NCBI RefSeq assembly: GCF_012911925.1 | Contig: NZ_JAAXKY010000016.1 | Coordinates: 1 to 64,000 of the forward strand | From: Pseudonocardia xinjiangensis | GTDB lineage: Bacteria; Actinomycetota; Actinomycetes; Mycobacteriales; Pseudonocardiaceae | Direction of reading: 5' to 3' | DNA length: 64,000 nt | Part shown: in pieces, positions 31,423 to 39,829 of the stretch | How positions within the stretch are numbered: position 1 is the first letter of the stretch | Layout: every line of letters begins with the position of its first letter | The notes under the pieces: generated by a model | Seen by the model: the letters and a program-made list of their open reading frames with translations, nothing else | Told to the model about the DNA's origin: nothing | The model's database searches: none | Program-made: the position numbers and the translations under genes

Positions 31423-32015
31423 TCGCCCTGTCCGGCAGCTGGACCGACCCGTCCGCCATCGGGTATCCGGCCCTGTTCGGTGGGGTGCTGCTCGGATCGC
31501 TGGTCCCGGTCGTGCCGACCGGTGCCGTGGTCGGGGCGGCCGCCGCGATCGCGACGACCACCGCCCAGCTGTCGCTCCCGCTGGTCGTCCTGCTGGCGGC
31601 GGTGGCGGCGCTGCTCGGTGACCTGGTGACCTTCGGCGTCGCCAGGGCGGGCAGCGGCGCGGCGTTGCGCTGGGTGGCCCGGGGGCAGACCCCGGAACGG
31701 CTGGCGTCGGCCCGCGTGCGGTTCGCGACGCGGGGCTGGCAGCTGGTCGTGGTCGGCAGGCTGGTGCCGGCCGGGCGGATCCCGGTGCTGCTGGCCGCGG
31801 GCGCGCTCGACTACCCCTGGCGCAGGCTCGTGCCGGCCGCCGCCGTGGCCTGCCTGCTGTGGGCGGTCGCGTACGCCGCGCTGGGGATCGTCAGCGGCGG
31901 CCTGTTCGACAACCCGCTGGTCGCGACGCTGCTGGCGGCGGTGCTCGTGCTGGCGGTCGGCGGCGCGGCGTCGCTGGTGGCCACGTGGCTGCGCCGGCGG
32001 AGGGCCGGCCGGTGA
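31419..32015 (+). CDS. DedA/VTT-domain membrane protein
   Basis: This 198-residue membrane protein shows the DedA/VTT pattern: a re-entrant-like region GSLVPVVPTGAVVGAAAAIA, the signature-like LGDLVTFGVARAG, and RGWQLVVVGRLVPAGRIPVLLAAGAL, a close analogue of the F/G-R-x3-G-R-x5-G motif. DedA-family proteins are implicated in flipping undecaprenyl phosphate and phospholipids. The GTG at 31419 overlaps the previous stop, and the stop overlaps the next gene's GTG at 32012, giving tight coupling on both sides. Confidence 0.82.
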   Translation: MIALSGSWTDPSAIGYPALFGGVLLGSLVPVVPTGAVVGAAAAIATTTAQLSLPLVVLLAAVAALLGDLVTFGVARAGSGAALRWVARGQTPERLASARVRFATRGWQLVVVGRLVPAGRIPVLLAAGALDYPWRRLVPAAAVACLLWAVAYAALGIVSGGLFDNPLVATLLAAVLVLAVGGAASLVATWLRRRRAGR

Positions 32016-34150
32016 GCGCCACGGCCGGGCCGGGGCACGGCGCGGGACGGCTGCTGCGGGGCGGCCGGGTGGTGGCCCGCGTGCTGCTGGTGTGGGTGCT
32101 GTCGGCGGGCGCGCTGCGGCTGCTCGACCGGTGGCTGCCGGGCTTCTCCATGGCGAGCTGGTGGCAGCCGATCGTGTGCGCACTGCTGTTCGGGGTGCTC
32201 AGCGCCGTGGTGTGGCCGCTGGTCCTGCGGATCGCGTTGCCGATCGCGGTGTTCACGCTGGGGATCGGGTCGTTCCTGGTGCTCGGCGCGGGGGTGCTGG
32301 CGATCTCCTTCGTGGTGCCGGGGGTGGTGATCGCCGACTTCGAGACTGCGGTGGTCGTGGCGGTCGCGGTGTCGGTGCTCGCCGCGCTGGCGTCCGGCCT
32401 GCTGGCTCTCGACCAGGACGAGCTGTTCTTCCGGCGCGCGGCGCGGCGCGGGGCCCGGCGAGGCACCGGCGGGGACGCCGAGATGCCGCCCGGTGTGCTG
32501 TTCCTGCAGGTGGACGGGTTGGGTATGGACACGGTGCGGCGCGCCGTCCGCGACGGGGACATGCCGACCTTCGCCCGCCTGCTCGCCGCCGGGAGCCACC
32601 GGCTCACCGAGTGGAACACCGACTGGAGCTCGCAGACCGGGGCCAGCGTGTGCGGCATCCTGCACGGCGACAACGACGACATCCTCGGCTTCCGCTGGTA
32701 CGAGAAGGACCGCGACCACGTCATGGCGTGCTCGCACCCCGAGGACGCAGCGGAGATCGAGCGGCGCCACTCCGACGGCGCCGGGCTGCTCAGCGTCGAT
32801 GGCGCCGGGCACGGCAACCTCTTCACCGGCGACGCGGCGCACGTGAGCTTGACGATGAGCGCGCTGCCGGTGCTGGCCGGGGCGGCGCGCAGGCGCCGGT
32901 CCGGACGTCTCGGTGCCGGCTACTACGCCTACTTCGCCAACCCGGCCAACACACTGCGCACCCTCGCCGGGGCCCTCGTCGACGTCGGCCGGGAGATCTC
33001 GGCGTCCACCCGGCAGCGGCGCGCCGGAGTGGTGCCGCGCGTGCGCCGGGGCGGGTTCTACCCGTTCGCCCGCAGCGCCACCACGGTGATCGTCCGGGAC
33101 GTCGTGGTCTCGGCGATCATCGAGGACATGCTCGCCGGCCGCGCGGCGATCTACGCCGACTTCCTCGGGTACGACGAGGTGGCCCACCACTCCGGGGTGG
33201 AGCGGTTCGACGCACTGGCGGTGCTGCGGTCCATCGACCAGCAGATCGGCAGGCTGTACCGGGCCACCCAGCTCGCGCCGCGGCGCTACCAGATCGTGGC
33301 GCTGTCCGACCACGGCCAGACGCAGGGCTGGGCGTTCACCGACCGGTTCGGCGAGTCGGTCGAGGCGCTGGTGGGACGGCTGTGCGGGGCACCGCAGCCG
33401 GAGCCGCGCCGCGGCGTCAACTCCGACGCGGGCCGGGCCTCGGAGGGGTGGCAGGTGGGGGCGGCGCTGGCCGAGGCCTCCGCCGGGGGCGGCCCGATCG
33501 CCCGCAGGCTGCGGGCCCGGGTGGAACGGGCGGGCTCGGCGCCGGACCACCCGCGCACCGTGACCGGGGCTCCCGGGGCGGTCACCCGGGTGGCGCCCGG
33601 CGTCGTCGTGGTGGCCTCCGGGCACGTGGCGATGGTGTCGTTCACCGAGCACGATGGCCGGGTCGAGCTGGAGACGATCGAGCGCGAGTTCCCCGAGTTG
33701 CTGCCCGCGCTCGTCGACCACGCCGGGGTCGGCTTCCTGCTGGTCCGCAGCGCCGAGTCCGGCCCGATCGTGCTCGGCCGCGACGGGGTGCACCGGCTGG
33801 CGACGGGCCAGGTGAGCGGGGAGGACCCGCTCGGTCCCTACGGGCCGCACGCCGCCGATCTGGTCCGCCGGGTCGACGGGTTCGCGCACTGCCCCGACAT
33901 CATGATCAACAGCAGGTTCGACCCCATCATGGAGGAGGCGTCGCCGTTCGAGCCACATGTGGGTTCGCACGGGGGGATGGGAGGTCCCCAGTCGAAGGGC
34001 TTCCTCCTCTACCCCGCGGAGCTGCCCGCGCCGGGGGAGATCGTGGGAGCGGAGGTACTGCACCGGGTCCTGCGCGGCTGGCTCACCCATCTCGGGCAGC
34101 CCGCGCCCCCGGTCGGTGCGCCGGCCTCGCCGACCGTCCCGGCGGGCTGA
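32012..34150 (+). CDS. membrane-anchored alkaline-phosphatase-superfamily phosphodiesterase with phage-holin-like N-terminus
   Basis: Of 712 residues, the first 140 or so hold four hydrophobic segments resembling the phage-holin-family-4 superfamily (WWQPIVCALLFGVLSAVVWP). The rest is an alkaline-phosphatase/type I phosphodiesterase domain: metal Asp168 in QVDGLGMD, nucleophile Thr near 209 (SSQTGASVCG), DFLGYDEVAHHSG near 381-393, and SDHGQTQG near 432-439. Such domains hydrolyse phosphodiester or phosphate bonds of lipids or nucleotides. The catalytic part should lie on one face of the membrane. It is coupled by 4-base overlap to the DedA-like gene, hinting at envelope lipid or lipid-carrier metabolism. 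Start GTG 32012. Confidence 0.85.
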   Translation: MSATAGPGHGAGRLLRGGRVVARVLLVWVLSAGALRLLDRWLPGFSMASWWQPIVCALLFGVLSAVVWPLVLRIALPIAVFTLGIGSFLVLGAGVLAISFVVPGVVIADFETAVVVAVAVSVLAALASGLLALDQDELFFRRAARRGARRGTGGDAEMPPGVLFLQVDGLGMDTVRRAVRDGDMPTFARLLAAGSHRLTEWNTDWSSQTGASVCGILHGDNDDILGFRWYEKDRDHVMACSHPEDAAEIERRHSDGAGLLSVDGAGHGNLFTGDAAHVSLTMSALPVLAGAARRRRSGRLGAGYYAYFANPANTLRTLAGALVDVGREISASTRQRRAGVVPRVRRGGFYPFARSATTVIVRDVVVSAIIEDMLAGRAAIYADFLGYDEVAHHSGVERFDALAVLRSIDQQIGRLYRATQLAPRRYQIVALSDHGQTQGWAFTDRFGESVEALVGRLCGAPQPEPRRGVNSDAGRASEGWQVGAALAEASAGGGPIARRLRARVERAGSAPDHPRTVTGAPGAVTRVAPGVVVVASGHVAMVSFTEHDGRVELETIEREFPELLPALVDHAGVGFLLVRSAESGPIVLGRDGVHRLATGQVSGEDPLGPYGPHAADLVRRVDGFAHCPDIMINSRFDPIMEEASPFEPHVGSHGGMGGPQSKGFLLYPAELPAPGEIVGAEVLHRVLRGWLTHLGQPAPPVGAPASPTVPAG

Positions 34151-34169
34151 GAGGGGGAGACTGGAGCGC

Positions 34170-34904
34170 ATGAGCGAGGCAACGAGCGAACCCTCGGAAC
34201 GGCGGGACCCGTTCGTGCTGGTGCACGGCGCGGGCCACGGCGGCTGGTGCTGGGTGCGGGTCGCGCGCCTGCTCCGCGCGGCAGGCCACGAGGTCTTCAC
34301 ACCGACGCTGACAGGCCTCGGTGAGCGGGCTCACCTGCTGACGGAGGACGTCGGCCCGGCCACGATGGTGCAGGACATCGTCGCGGTGCTGGAGAACGAG
34401 GAACTGCGCGACGTCGTGCTGGTCGGGCACAGCTTCGGCGCACTGGTCGCGCTGGGGGTCGCCGACCGGGTGCCCCACCGGCTGCGCCGGATCGTCCTGC
34501 TCGACGGGCTGGTGGTGGAACCGGGTGCGTCCGGGTTCGACGGGGTGCCACCCGAGGTGGTCGAGGAGCGCGTCGCGTCGGCGAAGGCATCCCCGACCGG
34601 GTTGGCGTTCGGCCCGATCCCGGCCACCGTGGTCGGGCTGTCCGAGCCGGACGACCTGGCGTGGGTGGACCGGCGGCTCACCCCGCAACCGCTGCGGTCC
34701 TACACCGAGTCGTTCGGGCTCCGCCACCCGCTGGGCAACGGGGTGCCGGTCACCTACATCTGCTGCACCGACCCGCCCTATCCCACGCTCCGCTCGGGCC
34801 ACGCGATCGTGCGCCGGGAGGGCTGGGAATGGCGGGAGCTCGCCACGGGGCACGACGCCATGATCTCCGCGCCGGAGGCGACGGTGGCCGAACTGCTGCG
34901 CTGA
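34170..34904 (+). CDS. alpha/beta hydrolase, MES/EstC-like esterase
   Basis: This 244-residue hydrolase has FVLVHGAGHGGWCW near residue 15, the serine elbow GHSFG near residue 88, and a C-terminal catalytic His in TGHDAM. This layout is close to plant methylesterases and hydroxynitrile lyases and to actinobacterial relatives acting on small esters. The ATG at 34170 follows GGGGGAGACTGGAG. It is separated by 19 bases from the phosphodiesterase gene and may be the operon's last gene, ending at the hairpin at 34916. Confidence 0.88.
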   Translation: MSEATSEPSERRDPFVLVHGAGHGGWCWVRVARLLRAAGHEVFTPTLTGLGERAHLLTEDVGPATMVQDIVAVLENEELRDVVLVGHSFGALVALGVADRVPHRLRRIVLLDGLVVEPGASGFDGVPPEVVEERVASAKASPTGLAFGPIPATVVGLSEPDDLAWVDRRLTPQPLRSYTESFGLRHPLGNGVPVTYICCTDPPYPTLRSGHAIVRREGWEWRELATGHDAMISAPEATVAELLR

Positions 34905-34915
34905 CCGTCCGATCC

Positions 34916-34952
34916 GCTCCGGGATCGTTCCGTTGCGGGACGGTCCCGGAGC
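34916..34952. terminator. hairpin between esterase and marR genes
   Basis: GCTCCGGGA (34916-34924) pairs with TCCCGGAGC (34944-34952). An alternative stem pairs GACCGTCC (34903-34910) with GGACGGTC (34938-34945). The two stems compete for overlapping bases. It probably ends the upstream transcript; a role as MarR operator cannot be excluded. Confidence 0.45.
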
Positions 34953-34976
34953 AGAAGGTCTTCTACGATGGCTGTC

Positions 34977-35480
34977 ATGGCCCAGCGCAGCAACGACGAG
35001 ATCCGCGGTGATCTGAGCTACCTGTTCGACAAGGCGAGCCAGGCGCTCGCGGCACGGATGGGCGCCGCGCTCGCCGACCTCGACATCACCCCGCGGAGCT
35101 ACTGCGTGCTGACCAAGGCGACGCCGGGTGAGCTGACCCAGGGTGAGCTGGCGGAGCTGGCGCTGCTGGACAAGACCACCATGGTCGTCACCCTCGATCA
35201 CCTGGAGAACGTCGGGCTGGCCCGGCGCACGCCGTCCCCCACGGACCGCAGGGCCCGGATCGTGCAGACCACCGACGAGGGCAGGCAGGTGGTCGACAAG
35301 GCGCGCACGGTCATCGACGGCGTCTACGACGAGGTGCTCGGGGTCCTGCCCGACGCCCAGCGCGCGGCGCTGCTCGACGCGCTGGTCGCGCTGGTCGGAG
35401 CGGGTGGCCCGCTGTCGGAGGTGGAGCCCGTCCTGAACGCCCCGCGCCGACGGTCCCAGAAGTCGTCCCGGACGGCCTGA
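34977..35480 (+). CDS. MarR family transcriptional regulator
   Basis: This 167-residue MarR protein has the winged-helix core ITPRSYCVLTKATPGELTQG, ELALLDKTTMVVTLDHLENVG and the wing ARRTPSPTDRRARIV. MarR proteins repress exporter genes and release DNA on binding phenolic ligands. A TACGAT element ends seven bases before the ATG at 34977, supporting this start in a leaderless transcript; an ATG at 34968 is inside that element. The MFS exporter gene begins 71 bases downstream on the same strand, so it is the likely target and partner. Confidence 0.9.
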   Translation: MAQRSNDEIRGDLSYLFDKASQALAARMGAALADLDITPRSYCVLTKATPGELTQGELAELALLDKTTMVVTLDHLENVGLARRTPSPTDRRARIVQTTDEGRQVVDKARTVIDGVYDEVLGVLPDAQRAALLDALVALVGAGGPLSEVEPVLNAPRRRSQKSSRTA

Positions 35481-35522
35481 TCTCGAACCAGATCGTCTAG
35501 AACAAAACTATCTGTTACGGTC

Positions 35523-35544
35523 CCTCCTGTCCGCCAACAGGAGG
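35523..35544 (+). promoter_or_regulatory. hairpin that hides the ribosome binding site of the MFS gene
   Basis: CCTCCTGT (35523-35530), loop CCGCCA, ACAGGAGG (35537-35544) form a perfect 8-bp stem. The right arm contains the Shine-Dalgarno AGGAGG, seven bases before the ATG at 35552. Folding would block ribosome access, so translation of the exporter may be conditionally controlled. Confidence 0.6.
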
Positions 35545-35551
35545 TCCCGCC

Positions 35552-36964
35552 ATGACGTCGACCGGCATCCGTCCGGCCACCCGCCCCGCCCCGTCCCGAT
35601 GGGCCGCGCTCACCGTGCTCTGTGCGGGCATGCTCATGATCATTCTCGACGGCACGATCGTCAGCGTGGCGCTGCCGGCGTTGCAGACCGACCTCGGCTT
35701 CACCGCTGCCGGACTCGCCTGGACCGTCAACGCCTACCTCGTCCCGCTCGGCGGCCTGCTCCTGCTCGCCGGGAGGCTCGGTGACCTCCTGGGCAGGCGA
35801 CGCATGCTGGTGGCGGGCCTCGCGCTCTTCGTCGTGGCCTCGCTGCTCTGCGGGCTCGCCACCGGCGCCGGGATGCTGGTGGTGGCCCGGTTCCTGCAGG
35901 GGGTGGCCGCGGCGATGGCGTCGGCCGTGGTCCTCGGCATGATCGTCGGGCTCTTCCCCGAGCCGAAGGAGCGGGCGCGGGCGATGGGCGTCTACGCGTT
36001 CGTCGGCGCGGCCGGGGCGTCGCTCGGGCTGCTGCTCGGCGGGGTGCTCACCGAGACCGTCGGCTGGCGCTGGATCTTCCTCGTCAACGTCCCGATCGGC
36101 GTGGCGGCGGTGCTGCTCCCCCTGCGGGTGATCGAGCGTGACGCGCCGCTGCGGGGTGGCCTGCGGGGAGCCGACGTGCTCGGCGGCGTTCTTGTCACGG
36201 CAGGTCTGATGCTCGCAGTGTTCACGATCGTCGACAGCTCGGGGACCGGGAGCCGGCTCGGCCTCGGTGCGCTCGCGGTGGCGCTGCTCGCCGGGTTCGT
36301 GGTGCGCCAGCGGTACGCCGCGGAGCCGCTCGTGCGGCTGGGCATCTTCGGCTCGCGGGCGGTGTCGGGCGGCAACCTCGTGCAGTTGCTGATGGTGGCC
36401 GGGATGCTGGGGTTCCAGTTCACCGCGGCGCTGCACCTGCAGCGGGCGCTGGGCTATGCGCCCGCGCAGACCGGGCTTGCGCTCCTGCCCATCGCGGTGA
36501 CGATCGCCGTCGTCTCGCTGAGCGTGTCGGGGCGGCTGATCGCCCGGTTCGGGCCGCGGCCCGTGCTCCTGGTCGGCGAGGTGCTCCTCGTGGCGGGCCT
36601 GCTGCTCCTGACCCGTCCGTCGACCGGCAGCTACGTGGTGGACGTGCTGCCGTCGATGCTGGTACTCGGCCTCGGTGCCGGGCTCGCGCTACCGGCGGTG
36701 ACCACGGTGATGATGTCCGACGCCACACCGGCCGACGCCGGGCTGGCATCCGGGCTCGCGAACACCAGCCAGCAGGTGGGCGGCGCGCTGGGGATCGCGG
36801 TGCTGGCCGCCATCGCGACCGCCCGGACCGATGCCGCCACGGCGGCGGGCGTGCCCCTGCGGGAGGCGGTCGCCGGCGGCTATCACCTGGCCTTCGGCAC
36901 CGCCGCCGCCGCGGTGGGGGTGGCGGCGCTGCTCACCCTGACCGTGCTGCGCCCCCGCGCCTGA
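35552..36964 (+). CDS. MFS transporter, DHA2 family
   Basis: This 470-residue exporter has TM1 MLMIILDGTIVSVALPALQ, the loop motif GRLGDLLGRRRMLVAGLAL, and motif C-like GGVLTETVGWRWIFLVNVP, typical of DHA2 multidrug exporters with 14 membrane segments. It follows the MarR gene and is expected to be repressed by it. The short intergenic region is AT-rich (AACA and TGTT half-sites at 35501 and 35513) and ends in the hairpin over the ribosome binding site. Confidence 0.9.
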   Translation: MTSTGIRPATRPAPSRWAALTVLCAGMLMIILDGTIVSVALPALQTDLGFTAAGLAWTVNAYLVPLGGLLLLAGRLGDLLGRRRMLVAGLALFVVASLLCGLATGAGMLVVARFLQGVAAAMASAVVLGMIVGLFPEPKERARAMGVYAFVGAAGASLGLLLGGVLTETVGWRWIFLVNVPIGVAAVLLPLRVIERDAPLRGGLRGADVLGGVLVTAGLMLAVFTIVDSSGTGSRLGLGALAVALLAGFVVRQRYAAEPLVRLGIFGSRAVSGGNLVQLLMVAGMLGFQFTAALHLQRALGYAPAQTGLALLPIAVTIAVVSLSVSGRLIARFGPRPVLLVGEVLLVAGLLLLTRPSTGSYVVDVLPSMLVLGLGAGLALPAVTTVMMSDATPADAGLASGLANTSQQVGGALGIAVLAAIATARTDAATAAGVPLREAVAGGYHLAFGTAAAAVGVAALLTLTVLRPRA

Positions 36965-36988
36965 TCCGGTCTGGCATAGGGTCGGACC

Positions 36989-38146
36989 GTGCTCGATGAC
37001 GACCAGCCGGCCACGGGCCCCCTGGCCGGGGTGGTCGTCGCCGACTTCTCCCGGATCCTGGCCGGGCCCTACGCCACGATGCTGCTCGCCGACCTCGGCG
37101 CCACGGTGATCAAGGTGGAGGGCCCCGGCACCGGCGACGACACGCGCACCTGGGTGCCGCCCCGGTCCGAGGACGGCACGGCCACCTACTACCTGGCGAT
37201 CAACCGGGGCAAGCGCTCCATCGTGCTCGACCTCGCCGATCCCGCCGACCTCGAGGTCGCTCAGCGCCTCGCCGCACGCGCCGACGTGATGATCGAGAAC
37301 TTCAAGCCGGGCGGCCTGGCGCGGTTCGGCCTCGACCACGCCACCGTCGCGGCGGGGAACCCGCGCATCGTCTACTGCTCGATCTCCGGCTTCGGCACGG
37401 CGGCCGGCGCCGCGCTGCCCGGCTACGACCTGCTGGTGCAGGCGACGTCGGGCCTGATGAGCGTCACGGGCGCGGCCGACGGGCCGCCGTACCGGGCCGG
37501 GGTCGCCGTGTTCGACGTGATCACCGGCCTGCACGCCGCCGTCGCGATCCTGGCGGCGCTGCAGCACCGCGAGCGCACGGGCGAGGGCCAGAAGGTGGAG
37601 ACGAACCTGCTCTCCGCGGCGCTGTCGGGCCTGGTCAACCAGACGTCAGCGGTACTGACCGGCGGTGTCGTCCCCGGGCGCCTCGGCAACGCGCACCTGA
37701 GCCTGTTCCCCTACGAGCCGCTCCCCACCGGCGACGGCGAGCTGATCGTCATCGCGGCCAACGACGGCCAGTTCCGCCGCCTCGCCACCGCGATCGGCGC
37801 CCCCGAGCTGCTCGCCGACCCGCGCTTCGGGTCGATGGGCGACCGCAACGCCCACCGCGACGAGCTGCGGACGCTGCTCCTGGCCCGGCTCGCGACGAAG
37901 TCGGCGCAGGAGTGGTTCGACATCCTCGCGCCCGCGGGGGTTCCGTGCGGCCCGATCAACACGATCGACGAGGGGCTGGCGCTCGCCGAACGGCTCGGGC
38001 TGGACCCGGTGGTGACGCCCGGCGGGGTGGCGAGCGTCCGCAACCCGGTGACGTACTCCGCCACACCGCCGTCCTACCGGAGGCCGCCGCCCGCGCTGGG
38101 AGCCGACGGTGCGGAGATCCGCGCCTGGCTCGACGACGAACGCTGA
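36989..38146 (+). CDS. CaiB/BaiF family (class III) CoA-transferase
   Basis: This 385-residue class III CoA-transferase has the N-terminal VVVADFSRILAGPYATMLLA, the VIKVEGPGTGDDTR loop, NRGKRSIVLDL, and the region GYDLLVQATSGLMSVTG that contains the catalytic Asp. Members swap CoA between acyl-CoA and a free carboxylic acid. Substrate unknown. The start is a GTG at 36989, 25 bases after the MFS gene. The gene ends at a strong two-sided hairpin. Confidence 0.9.
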   Translation: MLDDDQPATGPLAGVVVADFSRILAGPYATMLLADLGATVIKVEGPGTGDDTRTWVPPRSEDGTATYYLAINRGKRSIVLDLADPADLEVAQRLAARADVMIENFKPGGLARFGLDHATVAAGNPRIVYCSISGFGTAAGAALPGYDLLVQATSGLMSVTGAADGPPYRAGVAVFDVITGLHAAVAILAALQHRERTGEGQKVETNLLSAALSGLVNQTSAVLTGGVVPGRLGNAHLSLFPYEPLPTGDGELIVIAANDGQFRRLATAIGAPELLADPRFGSMGDRNAHRDELRTLLLARLATKSAQEWFDILAPAGVPCGPINTIDEGLALAERLGLDPVVTPGGVASVRNPVTYSATPPSYRRPPPALGADGAEIRAWLDDER

Positions 38147-38168
38147 GCTGCCGGCACCCCCCATGACA

Positions 38169-38206
38169 ACGGCGCTCCCGTCCACCGGAGTGGACGGGAG
38201 CGCCGT
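38169..38206. terminator. bidirectional terminator hairpin
   Basis: A perfect 16-bp inverted repeat with arms 38169-38184 (ending CTCCCGTCCA) and 38191-38206 and a CCGGAG loop lies between the convergent CoA-transferase (ends 38146) and HtrA-like protease (ends 38226). Confidence 0.8.
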
Positions 38207-38225
38207 GGCGTCCCCCCGAGATGGA

Positions 38226-39740
38226 TCAGTTGCCGAACGGGCTGCTGTCGCTGCCGCCGCCGTTGTCGCCGCCGCCGTTGCCGTTGTCGCCGCCGCCACC
38301 GTTCCCGTTGCCGCCGCCGTTGCCGCCCCCGCCGAAGCCGTTGCCGCCCCCGAACGGGTTCTGGCCGCCGAACGGGTTGTTGCCACCCTGGCTCTGGCCC
38401 CCGCCTGCGGTGGTGGCCGCCTTGTCGGGCTGGCTGCCCAGCGTCACGTTGACCGTGCGGGTGGCGCCCCCGTTGGTCCCCTGCACCGTCAGTGCCACCT
38501 GCTGGCCCGGGTCGTTGGCGCCGATCCGGGCGATGAGGTCGGCGAAGTTCTGCACCGGGGCGGTACCGACCTTGGTGACGACGTCACCCGCGGCGAGCCC
38601 GGCCTGCGCGGCGGGCGAACCGGGCTGCACAGCGGCGATCGGAGCGCCGCCGCCCGTGCCACCGGAGGACGAGGCGTTGCCCTGCACACCGAGCACCGGC
38701 TTGGTGGCGGTGCCGCTGTTGATGAGCTCCTGCGCCACCCGCTTGGCCTGGTCGATCGGGATCGAGAAGCCGAGCCCGACGCTGCCGTCGCTCTGCCCGC
38801 CGCCCGTCGCGATCGCGGAGTTGATGCCGATGACCTGGCCGTCGAGGTTGACGAGCGGGCCGCCCGAGTTGCCCGGGTTGATCGGCGCGTCGGTCTGCAG
38901 GCCGTTGTAGACCACGCTGGAGCCGTCCTCGCCCTGCACCTGGACGGTGCGGTCGAAGGCGCTGACGATGCCGGTGGTGACGGTGCCGGTCAGGCCCTGC
39001 GGGGATCCGATCGCGACCACCTGCTGGCCCACCTGCAGGCTCGAGCTCTGGCCCAGCGTCGCCGGCGTGAGCCCGGACACCCCCTGGAGCTTGATCACCG
39101 CGAGGTCGTAGCTCGGCGAGGTGCCGACCACGGTCGCGGGGTGCTGGCTGCCGTCGGCGAGGGTCACGACGATCTGGCCGGTGGAGCCCGCCACCACGTG
39201 GTTGTTGGTGAGGACGTCGCCGTCGGCGGTGAGGATCACGCCGCTGCCCTCCGCGGTGCCCTGCGCCAGGTTGACCCGGATGTCGACGGTGCTCGGCATG
39301 GCCTTCTGGGCGGCCGCCGCCACCGTGCCCGGCGTCGCGGTCGTGGATGCCGGGCTGGCGGGGGCGGAGGTGAGCATCGTCTGCACCGGCTGGTCGCCGA
39401 GCAGCGCGTAGGCCCCGCCGAAGGCGGCGCCGCCGCCGACCACGCCGGCGACCAGTGCGGCCGCCACGATGCCGGCCATGGTGCGCGGCCTGCGCTGCTT
39501 CCCGGGCGCCGGCGCGGCGGCCGGTGCTCCGTAGGGCGGGTAGCCGGCGTGGGACGGGTACGCGGCCGTGGAGTAGGGGTTGGCGCCGGGCGCCTCCGGT
39601 CCCATGGCGCCCGGTCCCATCGAGTTCGGGACCGTGTGCTCGTGCCCAGGGGCGTACGACGGAACGGGGTGCTGGTCGGTGCGGGGGCCATCGGTCGAGG
39701 CGCTCGCGTCCCGGCCCTGCTCCCTCTGCTCGTCGCTCAT
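38226..39740 (-). CDS. HtrA-like membrane-anchored serine protease with PDZ domain
   Basis: This 504-residue protein has a Pro/Gly-rich cytoplasmic N-terminus and one membrane anchor (about residues 88-112, AGIVAAALVAGVVGGGAAFGG). The trypsin-like domain has the triad near His181 (TNNHVVAG), Asp211 (SYDLAVIK) and Ser291 (INPGNSGGP). One PDZ domain follows (APIAAVQPGSPAAQAGLAAGD), then an unusual tail of about 70 residues made almost only of Gly, Asn, Asp and NPFGG repeats. HtrA/PepD proteases handle misfolded envelope proteins. The ATG at 39740 opens the first codon of a normal N-terminus. Confidence 0.9.
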   Translation of the reverse strand: MSDEQREQGRDASASTDGPRTDQHPVPSYAPGHEHTVPNSMGPGAMGPEAPGANPYSTAAYPSHAGYPPYGAPAAAPAPGKQRRPRTMAGIVAAALVAGVVGGGAAFGGAYALLGDQPVQTMLTSAPASPASTTATPGTVAAAAQKAMPSTVDIRVNLAQGTAEGSGVILTADGDVLTNNHVVAGSTGQIVVTLADGSQHPATVVGTSPSYDLAVIKLQGVSGLTPATLGQSSSLQVGQQVVAIGSPQGLTGTVTTGIVSAFDRTVQVQGEDGSSVVYNGLQTDAPINPGNSGGPLVNLDGQVIGINSAIATGGGQSDGSVGLGFSIPIDQAKRVAQELINSGTATKPVLGVQGNASSSGGTGGGAPIAAVQPGSPAAQAGLAAGDVVTKVGTAPVQNFADLIARIGANDPGQQVALTVQGTNGGATRTVNVTLGSQPDKAATTAGGGQSQGGNNPFGGQNPFGGGNGFGGGGNGGGNGNGGGGDNGNGGGDNGGGSDSSPFGN

Positions 39741-39829
39741 GGGACAGACGATCCGCTCGGAACCTGGGAACTGCCTGAGGAGTGCCTGGGAAACCGCACC
39801 TCTTTCCTGCCTGCAGATGCCCGGTGCTC

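Noticed and set aside
32012..32430. Phage-holin-like region considered as a prophage remnant
   Set aside because: It is fused in frame to a phosphodiesterase within a three-gene operon, and no other phage gene is nearby.
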